Assembly: GCF_012034335.1 (NCBI RefSeq)
Contig: NZ_JAATHJ010000007.1
Location: 62,001 to 126,000 of the forward strand
Reading direction: 5' to 3'
DNA length: 64,000 nucleotides
Origin: Alkalicoccus luteus
GTDB lineage: Bacteria > Bacillota > Bacilli > Bacillales > Salisediminibacteriaceae
Shown: one piece after another, positions 36,297 through 45,242 of the stretch
Numbering within the stretch: position 1 is the stretch's first letter
Layout of the letters: every line of letters begins with the position of its first letter
The notes under the pieces: model-generated
Seen by the model: the letters and a program-made list of their open reading frames with translations, nothing else
Databases searched by the model: none
Told to the model about the DNA's origin: nothing
Position numbers and translations under genes: made by a program

Positions 36297-36318
36297 TCAT
36301 GTCACGTCCTTTTCAATG

Positions 36319-36332
36319 ATGAATTAATTCAT
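36319..36332. promoter_or_regulatory. Palindrome upstream of argC (candidate AhrC/ArgR site)
   Basis: ATGAATTAATTCAT is a perfect 14-base palindrome 23 bases before argC. It contains both TGAAT and ATTCA half-sites of ARG boxes, but with a two-base rather than four-base centre, so it is a candidate, not a clean match. Confidence 0.4.
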
Positions 36333-36433
36333 TATTATACTTATAGATTTATTAATATGCAATAATAATTATAAGTTATTATGATTTTTTATACATTTTG
36401 TCCCTGGTACGTTGTCATAGTAAATTGAAAGAC

Positions 36434-36462
36434 GAAAAAAAGCGCTCTCAGAGAGAACGCTC
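36434..36462 (-). terminator. Terminator between cls and the arginine operon
   Basis: AGCGCTCTC/GAGAACGCT stem (36441-36461, one mismatch) followed by seven T on the minus strand. It lies 218 bases past cls and insulates the argC operon. Confidence 0.7.
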
Positions 36463-36678
36463 CAGGGTGTCGTTAAAGTTGGTTTAGTTATATCATGTTG
36501 CTTTTATATATGTGGGTAATCGCTGTAAAGAGACGCCGGCGGAATGATACGACTCCTGAAAGTTCGTTGCCTAATCGAAACATGAACGGCATGGTTATGA
36601 CCGTTTCGATAAAGATATTTTTACGTAATCAAGACAAGTGGAAGATTTTCCGGCAGTGTTACTAATGCAGTTGAAACG
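36463..36678. other. Non-coding gap with an inverted repeat
   Basis: Between cls and its distal terminator there is no supportable gene. It contains ATCGAAAC (36574-36581) and GTTTCGAT (36603-36610), a perfect 8-bp inverted repeat with a 21-base loop; an inner AACGG/CCGTT pairing is a competing alternative. A structured 3' untranslated region of cls is possible. Confidence 0.4.
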
Positions 36679-38127
36679 CTACAACACTGGCGAAAGCAGC
36701 CGGGAAATTGACTCTTTAAAACGCACTACTTTTGAGCGGGCATCATATTTTTCTTGTGTCAGTTTATCAGCATGCATCATATCTTGTTCGAAATCAGCTG
36801 CAAGTTTTTCTGCAGTCGGCTGATCGTATATGAATGCATTGACTTCAAAGTTAAGCCGGAAGCTGCGCATATCTATGTTGGCTGTTCCGACAGAGGCAGC
36901 AGCGCGGTCCACGACGACGACTTTGGAATGAATAAAGCCCCGTTGATAAATATAAACACTGACTCCGCTTTTCATCAGCTGACCTATATGCGAAAGCGTG
37001 GCCCAGTAGATGAATGGATGGTCCGGCATACTTGGAATCATAATTCGAATATCTTTACCTGATAAAGAGGCAATTCTAATCGTATCCAGCAGGCTTTGGT
37101 CGGGTATAAAATACGGCGTCTGAATATAGACGGATTCTTTCGCATTGTTGATCATTTTAATATAGCCATTTTTGATTTGTTCCCATTCCGAATCCGGTCC
37201 GCTCGAAACGATTTGTACTGCCGCATTTCCCTCGCTCTGCTTCATCGGAAAGTAACGAGCCTCATAAGCTACAGCATGAGATTTCGCTGCCTGATTCCAG
37301 TCCAGGATGAACCTGGTCTGCATTGGATCGACTGCATTGCCGGTTATCCTGAGATGCGTATCCCTCCAGTATCCGAAACGCTTGCTCTTTCCTAAATATT
37401 CATCTCCAACATTAAAACCGCCTACATATCCGACCGATCCGTCAATAATCGTCAGCTTCCGATGATTCCGGTAGTTAAGACGTATATTAATGAGCGCAAT
37501 TTTTGACGGGAAAAAGACCCCTACTTCTCCTCCGGCCTTCGTAAGCTGATTAAAATGCCTTCTGCGGAGCTTTCGTGAGCCGAGTTCATCATAGAGTATA
37601 CGTACCTTCACTCCTTCAGCTGCTTTTTCCGCAAGCAGCTGAATCAGTTCTTTGCCCAGCCCATCGTTTCGAAAGATGTAGTACTGCATATGGATATGAT
37701 CTTGCGCTTCCCGTATATCCTTCTTAAGCTGTTCAAATTTATCGCAGCCGTCAGAAAAAATATGAATATCGTTGTCTTTAGTCAGAATAGCATCATTGTT
37801 AATAAGATGCATGTAGATCATATCCCGATAAGGATCTATATTGTCGTTATGATACGAAAACGACGGGTTGCGAATCTGGTCTATCTGATGCCGGATTACA
37901 TCACTGATACCGATTCTGCTTATTCCCTCCCAATCGAACAGCCGTCTGCGGGTTAGATTCTGACCGAGAAAAATATAAATAATAAATCCGAGAAATGGAA
38001 TGAAAAAGAGGATCAGCACCCAGGCCCAAGTGGCCGTTGCATCTTTTCGTTCGATAAAAATAATGATGCCTGCAAACAATATATTTGCAAAAAACAAAAG
38101 TACAAGCAGTACAGACATGACATCCAT
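36679..38127 (-). CDS. cls: Cardiolipin synthase
   Basis: 482-residue phospholipase-D superfamily enzyme that condenses two phosphatidylglycerols into cardiolipin in the membrane. Two N-terminal membrane helices (about 5-27 and 32-53, LLVLLFFANILFAGIIIF and WVLILFFIPFLGFIIY) are followed by two HKD motifs: HRKLTIIDGSVGYVGG and HSKVVVVDRAAASVGT. AAAGGAGG lies nine bases before the ATG. Cardiolipin content rises in salt-stressed bacilli, which fits the predicted habitat, but no regulation is visible. Confidence 0.95.
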   Translation of the reverse strand: MDVMSVLLVLLFFANILFAGIIIFIERKDATATWAWVLILFFIPFLGFIIYIFLGQNLTRRRLFDWEGISRIGISDVIRHQIDQIRNPSFSYHNDNIDPYRDMIYMHLINNDAILTKDNDIHIFSDGCDKFEQLKKDIREAQDHIHMQYYIFRNDGLGKELIQLLAEKAAEGVKVRILYDELGSRKLRRRHFNQLTKAGGEVGVFFPSKIALINIRLNYRNHRKLTIIDGSVGYVGGFNVGDEYLGKSKRFGYWRDTHLRITGNAVDPMQTRFILDWNQAAKSHAVAYEARYFPMKQSEGNAAVQIVSSGPDSEWEQIKNGYIKMINNAKESVYIQTPYFIPDQSLLDTIRIASLSGKDIRIMIPSMPDHPFIYWATLSHIGQLMKSGVSVYIYQRGFIHSKVVVVDRAAASVGTANIDMRSFRLNFEVNAFIYDQPTAEKLAADFEQDMMHADKLTQEKYDARSKVVRFKESISRLLSPVL

Positions 38128-38257
38128 GAGGGGCTGCCTCCTTTCCTGTCAACTACCAGAGTTTGTATCAAAGTGACGTACGCTCTGATGTAAGTTTACC
38201 GTACATTTCCAAAAGATGTACAGTCCGGCTCCTGAGTGAATGAGTCTTTTTATGCAC

Positions 38258-38286
38258 CAAAAAAGCCGCAGAGCTTGTCTGCGGCA
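38258..38286 (-). terminator. Terminator of the dioxygenase gene
   Basis: GCCGCAGA (38265-38272) pairs with TCTGCGGC (38278-38285); on the minus strand six T follow. It is five bases past the stop. Confidence 0.85.
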
Positions 38287-38290
38287 GCTG

Positions 38291-39250
38291 TCAATCAGCC
38301 TTTATCGGCTTCAGCTTCTGTTCAATTTCTTCCCGGCGCTCTTCTAAAAAAGGGGGCAGAGCAAGCTTCTGACCAAGCTGTTCGATCGGCTCATCCATAT
38401 CGAACCCGGGACCATCAGTTGCCAGCTCAAACAGGATGCCGTTCGAATCTCGAAAATATAAAGAAGTAAAATAGTATCGCTCTACAATACCGGAGTTATC
38501 ATAGCCGGCATCATCGATTGCTTGCTTCCATTCTTTCAGCTCTTCTTCATCTTCTACTCGCAGAGCGAGATGATGCACACTTCCTCTTCCCGGACGCTCC
38601 TTCGATTCCGATGATTGGATCACGTGTACTTCCGCACCATTGCCTCCGGAGGCCGTTGAATAAACGGTCATCGGTCCTTCTTCTGTCTGTTCCCCGCCTG
38701 TTTTTATAAACGAGAGAACATTGATCAGCACATTTTCCGTTTTAGCAAGCGACCTGACTGTCAGCTCTGAAGGGCCAAGTCCCACGATCGCCACGTCTTC
38801 CGGAATGTCAGGATGTTCCCATGCAGTGCCTGCTGGGGTTGCCGCCCCATGGCGATCAGAGAAAAGGCGGATGCGCTGACCTTCATGATCCTCCAGCGCC
38901 AGTGTCAGTCTGCCTGCCCGGATGACAGGTTCCCCGACAGAGACCTGTTGTTTTTCCAGCCTCTCTTTCCAGAAATAAATGGCTTCATCTGATTTAACCC
39001 TCAGACCAGTGCTGCTGATGCTCTGGGATCCCCGATACGTTCTTCCCGCCATTGGAATTTCAAAAAATGTAAAATCTGTTCCGGGAGAACCGTAGCGGTC
39101 TGCATAAAATAAATGATACATACCAGGATCATCCTGATTAACCGTTTTCTTTACCAGGCGCATGCCTAATACATCTGTATAAAATGCATAGTTGCTGCGA
39201 GCATCTGCTGTGAGTGATGACACATGATGTATTCCTTTGATCAGCTTCAT
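38291..39250 (-). CDS. Ring-cleaving dioxygenase, glyoxalase superfamily (MhqA/MhqO-like)
   Basis: 319-residue vicinal-oxygen-chelate protein with two glyoxalase-like halves (about 1-130 and 150-290; IHHVSSLTADARSNYAFYTDVLG and VHHLALRVEDEEELKEWKQAI). Bacillus relatives (MhqA, MhqO, CatE-like) detoxify hydroquinones or catechols through iron-dependent ring cleavage. Metal-ligand candidates are His7/8 and the histidine of VHHLA and the glutamate of GILFELATD. The frame opens at 39304, but the ATG at 39250 follows GAAGGTGG and starts MKLIKGIHHVSSLT. A sigma-A-type promoter is just upstream. No mhqR-like gene is adjacent. Confidence 0.87.
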   Translation of the reverse strand: MKLIKGIHHVSSLTADARSNYAFYTDVLGMRLVKKTVNQDDPGMYHLFYADRYGSPGTDFTFFEIPMAGRTYRGSQSISSTGLRVKSDEAIYFWKERLEKQQVSVGEPVIRAGRLTLALEDHEGQRIRLFSDRHGAATPAGTAWEHPDIPEDVAIVGLGPSELTVRSLAKTENVLINVLSFIKTGGEQTEEGPMTVYSTASGGNGAEVHVIQSSESKERPGRGSVHHLALRVEDEEELKEWKQAIDDAGYDNSGIVERYYFTSLYFRDSNGILFELATDGPGFDMDEPIEQLGQKLALPPFLEERREEIEQKLKPIKAD

Positions 39251-39282
39251 AGCTGCCACCTTCTTTCTACTTACTTTTTTAT

Positions 39283-39311
39283 AGTATATCTTTCTTTTTC
39301 TCAAGTTGCAA
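39283..39311 (-). promoter_or_regulatory. Promoter of the ring-cleaving dioxygenase
   Basis: Minus strand -35 TTGCAA (39306-39311), 17-base spacer, -10 TATACT (39283-39288), 33 bases before the start codon. Confidence 0.6.
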
Positions 39312-39346
39312 GAATTGGTAATGTTCGATGCCTTCCTGCAACATGA

Positions 39347-39374
39347 TAAAAAGCACAGGACAAGCCTGTGCTTT
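39347..39374 (-). terminator. Terminator of the msr genes
   Basis: AAAGCACAGG (39350-39359) pairs perfectly with CCTGTGCTTT (39365-39374), with a short TTTAT downstream on the minus strand, 18 bases past the msrA stop. Confidence 0.75.
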
Positions 39375-39391
39375 ATACTGGATGAGTTATG

Positions 39392-39919
39392 CTATTTTTC
39401 CCATGTTTCCTGGATGAACCGCTCTCGTCCCGAATCAATTCGCTCCTGCTGATACGCTTCCGGATTTTTCTTGTAAAATTTCTGATGCTCTTCTTCAGCG
39501 GGATAAAATACTTCAACAGGAAGAATTTCTGTAACGATCGGCTTTTGGAAAGGTCCGTCGTTTTCCAAATGACGGCGTGATGCTTCGGCGGCCGCCTTTT
39601 GCTCATCTGAATGGTAGTAAATGGCAGTCCTGTATTGGGGGCCCCGATCAAAAAACTGTCCCCCATCGTCCGTAGGATCAACCTGCTGCCAGTAAATAGT
39701 GAGCAGCCGCTCATAAGAAAACACGTGAGGATCAAATTCGATCTGAACGGCTTCCCGGTGACCGCTCGTGCCCTGTTTCACTTCTTCATAGGAAGGATGG
39801 GCAGTATCTCCTCCCGTATACCCTGACACCACGCTCTCAATACCTGGTTCTTCATCGAAAGGTCTTACCATGCACCAAAAGCAGCCTCCTGCAAATGTAG
39901 CCAATTCTATTTTTGACAT
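39392..39919 (-). CDS. msrA: Peptide methionine sulfoxide reductase A (cytosolic)
   Basis: 175-residue MsrA that reduces the S-epimer of methionine sulfoxide. The catalytic cysteine is in AGGCFWCM (C14 and C17), and the MsrA signature GYTGGDTAHPSYEEVKQGTSGHREAVQIEFDP follows. No resolving C-terminal cysteine is seen, so recycling likely uses thioredoxin via CFWC. It follows the larger msrAB fusion gene by 18 bases on the same strand, so both are probably cotranscribed. Confidence 0.94.
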   Translation of the reverse strand: MSKIELATFAGGCFWCMVRPFDEEPGIESVVSGYTGGDTAHPSYEEVKQGTSGHREAVQIEFDPHVFSYERLLTIYWQQVDPTDDGGQFFDRGPQYRTAIYYHSDEQKAAAEASRRHLENDGPFQKPIVTEILPVEVFYPAEEEHQKFYKKNPEAYQQERIDSGRERFIQETWEK

Positions 39920-39937
39920 CCAACCCCACCTTACGTT

Positions 39938-41077
39938 TTATTGCTCGACAATTTCAATGTAGTCTCCATATCCTTCTGCTTCCATGTCTTCAAGCGGAAT
40001 AAACTTCATCGCCGCAGAGTTCATACAGTAGCGGAGTCCGTCCGGTTCGGGTCCATCCTCAAACACGTGACCCAAATGAGAATCAGCGTAGGTGCTTCTC
40101 ACCTCGGTACGCTTTATCAGCATCGACCAGTCTGCGCGGGTCTCGATAAACTCCTCTGCGATCGGCTTTGTAAAACTTGGCCAGCCGGTTCCGGAATCAT
40201 ACTGATCTGCCGATCGGAAAAGCGGTTCTCCGGAAACGATGTCTACGTAAATCCCGTCATCAGTATTATCCCAGTAAGCATTTTGGTAGGCTGGTTCAGT
40301 CGCATCCTCCTGAGTTACCTCATACTGAAGATTGGTCAGTCTCTCACGCAGCTCCTCTTCTGTTTCCGGCTCATATTGACGCCAGAATGGAAGGTTAGAA
40401 GATCCGGCTGTTTCATATTCTGCCTCTTCCCCCCAGTGTTCGTCAATGAATTCATCACGGCCAGAATTCGATCTGTAAAATTCGTACCGCACCGGATTCT
40501 CTTTATAAAAGTCCTGATGATAGTCCTCCGCTACATAAAACGTATCCAATTCACGAATGTCCATAACAATGGGATCGCTGAATCTTCCGCTAGTTTCCAA
40601 ATCGTTTTTTGAAGCTTCGGCTGCTTCACGCTGCTCGTCATCCTGAACAAAAATGTGCGGTGAATACTGATAGCCTCTGTCTACGAATTGTCCTTCATCA
40701 TCTGTCGGATCGATTTGCCTCCAGTATATCTCCAGCAGCTCCTCATAACCGACAAGCTCCGGATCAAACGTTACTTGCACCGCTTCCACATGTCCGGTTG
40801 CTCCGGAAGCTACATCTTCATAAGAAGGATTTTCCTCTGGGCCGCCGGTATATCCGGATACAGCTTTGTCGACTCCTTCAATTTTTTCGAAAGGTGGTTC
40901 CATGCACCAGAAACAGCCGCCGGCAAACACTGCTGTTTCCCATGGACCCTCAACATCTGCTTCTACAGCTTCGCTGCCATAGGAACGATTCATGAAATAA
41001 TCGTACATGATAGGAATAAAGATAAAGCCAAGAACAGCAACAATTAGTAAAAATCCGCCAGTAAGCCATTTTTTCAT
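39938..41077 (-). CDS. msrAB: Membrane-anchored MsrA-MsrB fusion
   Basis: 379-residue fusion able to reduce both S- and R-methionine sulfoxide. An N-terminal membrane anchor (about 5-27, [20 protein letters not shown]) exposes the enzyme outside. The MsrA domain (about 46-200) has AGGCFWCM and [32 protein letters not shown]. The MsrB domain (about 230-370) has SGTGWPSF and [10 protein letters not shown], with [11 protein letters not shown] holding the catalytic cysteine; the two zinc-binding CxxC pairs of many MsrB proteins are missing. The extracellular part is strongly acidic, as expected in a halophile. AGAGGTG precedes the ATG. Confidence 0.92.
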   Translation of the reverse strand: MKKWLTGGFLLIVAVLGFIFIPIMYDYFMNRSYGSEAVEADVEGPWETAVFAGGCFWCMEPPFEKIEGVDKAVSGYTGGPEENPSYEDVASGATGHVEAVQVTFDPELVGYEELLEIYWRQIDPTDDEGQFVDRGYQYSPHIFVQDDEQREAAEASKNDLETSGRFSDPIVMDIRELDTFYVAEDYHQDFYKENPVRYEFYRSNSGRDEFIDEHWGEEAEYETAGSSNLPFWRQYEPETEEELRERLTNLQYEVTQEDATEPAYQNAYWDNTDDGIYVDIVSGEPLFRSADQYDSGTGWPSFTKPIAEEFIETRADWSMLIKRTEVRSTYADSHLGHVFEDGPEPDGLRYCMNSAAMKFIPLEDMEAEGYGDYIEIVEQ

Positions 41078-41237
41078 GATGTCACCTCTTTTCCTCTAAG
41101 TTAATTATAAAGCATTCTGCGCTTTCTGGCATGAATGAGCTTCTGAAACGTTTTGAGTTCTATCTTAATGCTGCCAGCCTGTTATCAGATTCACTGCAAC
41201 TGACTAAATGCTTTTCAGCAGAATCTGCGCGATGCCG

Positions 41238-41268
41238 CAAAAAAAGCCGCCCAATATGCTGGACGGCT
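41238..41268 (-). terminator. Terminator of the ohr gene
   Basis: AGCCGCCC (41245-41252) pairs with GGACGGCT (41261-41268) using one G-U pair, followed on the minus strand by seven T. It lies 37 bases past the ohr stop. Confidence 0.8.
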
Positions 41269-41304
41269 GCGGTTTCTAATGACAAAACAGGTTTTAACCT
41301 TCTG

Positions 41305-41727
41305 TTAGCGGGAAGTAACTTGTAAATCGACTTCAATATTGCCTCTGGTAGCTTTTGAATACGGGCAAAAATCATGAGCTCTGTGAGCTAGTTCTTCTGC
41401 TTCTTCCTGAGACACACCGCTTACGTGGACGTGGAGCGTAACCCCAAGCTTGAATCCGTTATCCTCGGAATCTTTGAGCAGGCTTACTTCTGCGGTTGTT
41501 TCAGAAGATATGTCCTTCTGTGCCTTTGAAGCCATGAGATTAAGTGCGCCATCGTAGCATGCACTGTAACCGGCAGCAAAAAGCTGCTCCGGATTGGAAG
41601 CATCTTCCGGGATTCCGTTTTTATCCGGCATTTTCAAATCAACGTCTACTACTTTGTTGTCGGACGTAACATGTCCTTCTCTTCCTCCTTGAGCGGTTGC
41701 CTTTGTAGAAAAAACTTTATCTGCCAT
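41305..41727 (-). CDS. Organic hydroperoxide resistance protein (Ohr/OsmC family)
   Basis: 140-residue Ohr-type thiol peroxidase that reduces organic hydroperoxides. The two redox cysteines are in GYSACYDGALNL (peroxidatic) and HDFCPYSKATRGNI (resolving), the second motif being diagnostic of Ohr. The reading frame opens upstream, but CAGGAGGG precedes the ATG at 41727 (MADKVFSTKATAQGG). No ohrR regulator lies next to it. Transcribed away from the alpha/beta hydrolase across a 102-base gap; no clear OhrR operator is seen. Confidence 0.9.
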   Translation of the reverse strand: MADKVFSTKATAQGGREGHVTSDNKVVDVDLKMPDKNGIPEDASNPEQLFAAGYSACYDGALNLMASKAQKDISSETTAEVSLLKDSEDNGFKLGVTLHVHVSGVSQEEAEELAHRAHDFCPYSKATRGNIEVDLQVTSR

Positions 41728-41829
41728 AATAGTTATTCCCTCCTGAGGTCGTATAGTAGAAACATTCATTTATATTCACCTTTTCATCGAAAATTAAACA
41801 TAAACTTTCCATTACGAGGAGCGAAAACA

Positions 41830-42666
41830 GTGAAAAGGTACTCTATCCGATCTATTGACGGAAGCAGCCTGACTATATATACGATTGAAAGCAATCCGGA
41901 TCTGCAGGTGATATGGGTTCACGGTATCACGTCAGACATGGATACGATGCAAGCCGGAGCATATGAACTTGGCAGAAGCGGTTTGAAAGCGGAACATCTT
42001 TTTCCTGTCATGAGGGGCTATGAGAGCAGCTCCGGACTGATTCACACTCCGGAACGAAACCGCTTAATAGATGATTTAGAGGCAGTTCTGCTCAATGCCC
42101 AAGGAAAACGATTGATAATTGCCGGACACAGCATGGGATGCGGCACCATTCTGAGAATGATTGAACAGCGGGGGTGGCCCGGCCAGGTGATGCATATTGT
42201 GCTGTTGGCTCCTTTTATTCATCCGGCCCTTCCGGTTTATCAGAAAGGAAACGAAGAGTCAGACGACGGGATGTACCGATTGTATATGAAGCGGGCGGCA
42301 GCTGCAGGAATACTGGACCGGACAGGACTTAATCTGCTGAAACGTCTGCCTGTCATTGACATCCCCTCCAGACTAGTTCCATATGATCCATATTCCGATG
42401 TTGTGAAAAAGTCCATCAGCTACGAATACATGATGGGTCGTTTTGTTGAAAAACCCGCTTCGATAAAACAATTTCCCTGGAAAAGAATCAGCGTGCTGAT
42501 AGGCAGCGAGGACGAAATCATTGCTGCGCAAACGCTGCAAACGTTTTTACACAAAGAAGCCGGAGTCCGTGTCTTAACGGCTCCGGCAGAAAACCATAAT
42601 TCATTGCTTACAAGCTCGTACGTTTCTGAACTTTTTCAGCAGATTACGTTGAAAAAGCCTTTTTAA
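41830..42666 (+). CDS. Alpha/beta hydrolase
   Basis: 278-residue alpha/beta-hydrolase-fold protein. The nucleophile elbow is GHSMGCG (serine nucleophile), the oxyanion HG is in VIWVHGITSD, a candidate acid is in VLIGSEDEIIAAQ, and the catalytic histidine is in APAENHNSLL. It lacks a signal peptide. The substrate cannot be told. The GTG at 41830 follows CGAGGAG by eight bases and is the start; a longer in-frame reading overlaps ohr. Its 3' end overlaps the convergent prenyltransferase gene by 23 bases. Confidence 0.82.
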   Translation: MKRYSIRSIDGSSLTIYTIESNPDLQVIWVHGITSDMDTMQAGAYELGRSGLKAEHLFPVMRGYESSSGLIHTPERNRLIDDLEAVLLNAQGKRLIIAGHSMGCGTILRMIEQRGWPGQVMHIVLLAPFIHPALPVYQKGNEESDDGMYRLYMKRAAAAGILDRTGLNLLKRLPVIDIPSRLVPYDPYSDVVKKSISYEYMMGRFVEKPASIKQFPWKRISVLIGSEDEIIAAQTLQTFLHKEAGVRVLTAPAENHNSLLTSSYVSELFQQITLKKPF

Positions 42667-44170
42667 AGCCTGCCATCACTTTCCGCTGTCGTTCAATATA
42701 ACGCCAGACCCACAGGACAAATCCTCCTGCGGCTGCGAACAGAATGAGCGTGATGAACGTTCCAATGCTGGGCATGATCAGCGTAATTGCAGCGAGCAGC
42801 CCGGTCATCAAGTGAAAAATAGCTGTATGCGCGTTTCCGGGTATCAGGTCCGTTGCACTGCTCTCATAGTATTTGCCGATATATCTGACAGCCTGAATTA
42901 AAAACGGCACGGCCAGCAGAACGAAATAAAACGTGAGCGGAACATCAGTTACTAACGGGAGTGCTACTACAGCCCCCACTGCCACGGTAAACAGACCAAA
43001 AACGACGTTTTTCGCCTGACGGCGCCCAATACGAACAACAAGAGTGCGTTTATCCGTACGGCTGTCGCTTTCAGCGTCCGGAAACTGGTTAATCAGCAGC
43101 ACATTCGTTACAAGTGCCGCGACAGGTATAGATAAAAGCCATATTTCGGCTGTAAAAAAGCCGGTTTGTATATAAAAGGTGCCGGCTGTCATTGCCACTC
43201 CGTACGTTGTCGCGATAAGGAATTCCGCAATACCCGGCGAAGCATTGATAAATGAAAACCGCCCTTGCCTTCCAGTGTAAAAGAAACCGGCTAAAAGACC
43301 GTATGCGATCAGCAGCAATAGCAGTGGGCCGGACACAACTGCTAAACCGATTCCTGCTACCGCGGCGGCTGCAGTAAGCACAATGCCAAAGAAGCCCATA
43401 TCCTGTTTCTGAATCAAACCGAGCTGAATCATACGCGATCCACCCGTAAACGGACGAAGGGAGCCTGTATTATCCGCATCTCTTTCAGCATCTAAATAGT
43501 CGTTAATCATGTTTGTACCAGCCTGTACTGCAAGTGCTGCAAAGAGCGTAAGAATAAATAGCGTCCAGCTGAACATTTCTGCAAGCCCGAAAGCTGCGGC
43601 GGCTCCGACAAGAACCGGCACGAGTGATGCAGTTAATGAGAGCGGACGAAGCGCCTCCTTCCAAACGGCAGCGCGGGACCTTAAATCCTGCTTATCGCTC
43701 CCGTCAGCTGAATCGTCAGCCATATCCAGCACCGTCGGCTTCTCTCCCTGCAAAATCTCCGGAACAAAGCGATACTTCACCACGGAGGGAACGATTTTAA
43801 TAAATTCGAGTCTGTCAACTGCATCCTGCTCAACGAAGCTTCCAACAATCGGCGACCGGTGCTGAAGCAATTCAACTGCCCGTTGCCGCTCCTCGTTTGA
43901 ACGAACAACTTCTGCCCTGCCGATTATCTCGCATTCCTCCATCTCCATGAATGAACTGCCCTGGTGAATGAGCATAGCTGTTTCAGGAATATTACTCCAC
44001 TGAATGACTTTCGGATCCCCTTTCATACTTGACAGGTAAATATGAAACCGTTCGTCGGAAGCAAAATGCATCATTCTCTGGCGCGGTTTTCCCATATTCG
44101 AGGTGCCGACCGATGCTACTTCAGCTTTTTCAAGATAATTCAATATGTCTTCAGCGCTCCGCTGTGCCAT
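42644..44170 (-). CDS. Flavin-domain/UbiA prenyltransferase fusion
   Basis: 508-residue fusion. Residues about 1-135 look like a pyridoxamine-5'-phosphate oxidase (split-barrel flavin) domain: ASVGTSNMGKPRQRMMHFASDE and AMLIHQGSSFMEMEECEIIGRAEVV. After an acidic linker, residues about 170-508 are an integral-membrane UbiA prenyltransferase (MenA-like) with NMINDYLDAERDADN (220-234, first Asp-rich motif) and PDAESDSRTDKRTL (second). It should attach a prenyl chain to an aromatic acceptor such as a naphthoate; substrate is open because no men genes are present. AAAGGAG precedes the ATG at 44170. It overlaps the upstream C45 gene by 20 bases. Confidence 0.87.
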   Translation of the reverse strand: MAQRSAEDILNYLEKAEVASVGTSNMGKPRQRMMHFASDERFHIYLSSMKGDPKVIQWSNIPETAMLIHQGSSFMEMEECEIIGRAEVVRSNEERQRAVELLQHRSPIVGSFVEQDAVDRLEFIKIVPSVVKYRFVPEILQGEKPTVLDMADDSADGSDKQDLRSRAAVWKEALRPLSLTASLVPVLVGAAAAFGLAEMFSWTLFILTLFAALAVQAGTNMINDYLDAERDADNTGSLRPFTGGSRMIQLGLIQKQDMGFFGIVLTAAAAVAGIGLAVVSGPLLLLLIAYGLLAGFFYTGRQGRFSFINASPGIAEFLIATTYGVAMTAGTFYIQTGFFTAEIWLLSIPVAALVTNVLLINQFPDAESDSRTDKRTLVVRIGRRQAKNVVFGLFTVAVGAVVALPLVTDVPLTFYFVLLAVPFLIQAVRYIGKYYESSATDLIPGNAHTAIFHLMTGLLAAITLIMPSIGTFITLILFAAAGGFVLWVWRYIERQRKVMAGFKKAFST

Positions 44171-45242
44171 GTGGATCACTCCTTTCCGGAAGTTGAACAC
44201 CTAAATGTTCCATTCCATCTTCAAAATCAATTTGACCCCTTAATTTTCTTACGATAAACCGGCTGCCTTTAAGCCAGTCTGCAAATGAAATCCCAACCGG
44301 AACAGCATCTGTTCCGATCCCTACATTTACATTCAGACTGACCGTATCATAAACAGCAGTATGGATTGTACCGGACCAGTTTCCATACTCTTTTTTGGCT
44401 ATACCGTACTTTGTTTTATTTAACAGGTTAAACGTATCATTAGCTGAATCCGAACCTCTCTTTAACTCAACAAGTCTTTCTAGACGCTGCTCGGATTCTT
44501 TTGTCATATGACGATTTTCAGACAGCTTGGACGGCGCCCGAAAATGATTCGTGCAGGCTCCTTCATCGCTTTGAAGTTCAACCGCACCTTTGGCAGAAGC
44601 TTCAACCACTGCCGTTCGCCCTGCAGAATCCGCCAGCGAGTAATTAAAGGAGTGCCTGTGCGGCAGCTCTTTAAGCAGCCTGACAGCTTCCGGAACCGAG
44701 GCGCATGAATCCAGAATGAGCCTTGCTATCGAGCAGCAAATAAAGCCGTCCTCAGGGGATATTCTGTTCACAAAGTGATAGCCGACTGCGAGCCCTTTTT
44801 CATTCATGCCGTCCATCCTGCCAACGATCCTCTGAGCGAACCCTACAGATGCATAGCCGGATGTAGGCTGATACATAATAAATCGTCCGTCATATGTTTT
44901 CGGATGATAGTCATAATTTCGCCCGTAAACGCCTCTTCCCATCAGAGCACTGCACCCGCTTTTTATCCACGACTGCTGATAACCTGCATATTCATGAACA
45001 ATATCTTCAAATCTCCAGCCGAGCCCTTCAGATAAACCTTCAAGCTCTGCCCAGAGATCAGGCGATATTTCTTCAATCCAGGCTTTTGTTTCACGAAAAT
45101 CAGTCGTATACCGGCGAATCGATTTTTTTCTTCTTCGAACATGCTTGTTATAAAGCACGGTTTGTTTCAAACGGTCTGCCTGCTTTAAGCCAAACTGATA
45201 GGCGTCTCCCCGGCCTTCGAGCGCTTCTATGCTGATTTTCAT
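44151..45242 (-). CDS. C45-family acyltransferase/peptidase
   Basis: 363-residue member of the C45 family (acyl-CoA:6-aminopenicillanate acyltransferase-like, Ntn-hydrolase fold). The nucleophile cysteine is Cys97 in IKSGCSALMG, the residue from which the autoproteolytic cleavage normally occurs; YGRNYDYHP is the conserved downstream motif. Relatives in bacilli hydrolyse or transfer acyl groups of amides, with the natural substrate usually unknown. The ATG at 45242 follows GCAGGTGA. Translation couples to the UbiA fusion through a 20-base overlap. Confidence 0.85.
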   Translation of the reverse strand: MKISIEALEGRGDAYQFGLKQADRLKQTVLYNKHVRRRKKSIRRYTTDFRETKAWIEEISPDLWAELEGLSEGLGWRFEDIVHEYAGYQQSWIKSGCSALMGRGVYGRNYDYHPKTYDGRFIMYQPTSGYASVGFAQRIVGRMDGMNEKGLAVGYHFVNRISPEDGFICCSIARLILDSCASVPEAVRLLKELPHRHSFNYSLADSAGRTAVVEASAKGAVELQSDEGACTNHFRAPSKLSENRHMTKESEQRLERLVELKRGSDSANDTFNLLNKTKYGIAKKEYGNWSGTIHTAVYDTVSLNVNVGIGTDAVPVGISFADWLKGSRFIVRKLRGQIDFEDGMEHLGVQLPERSDPHGTAER

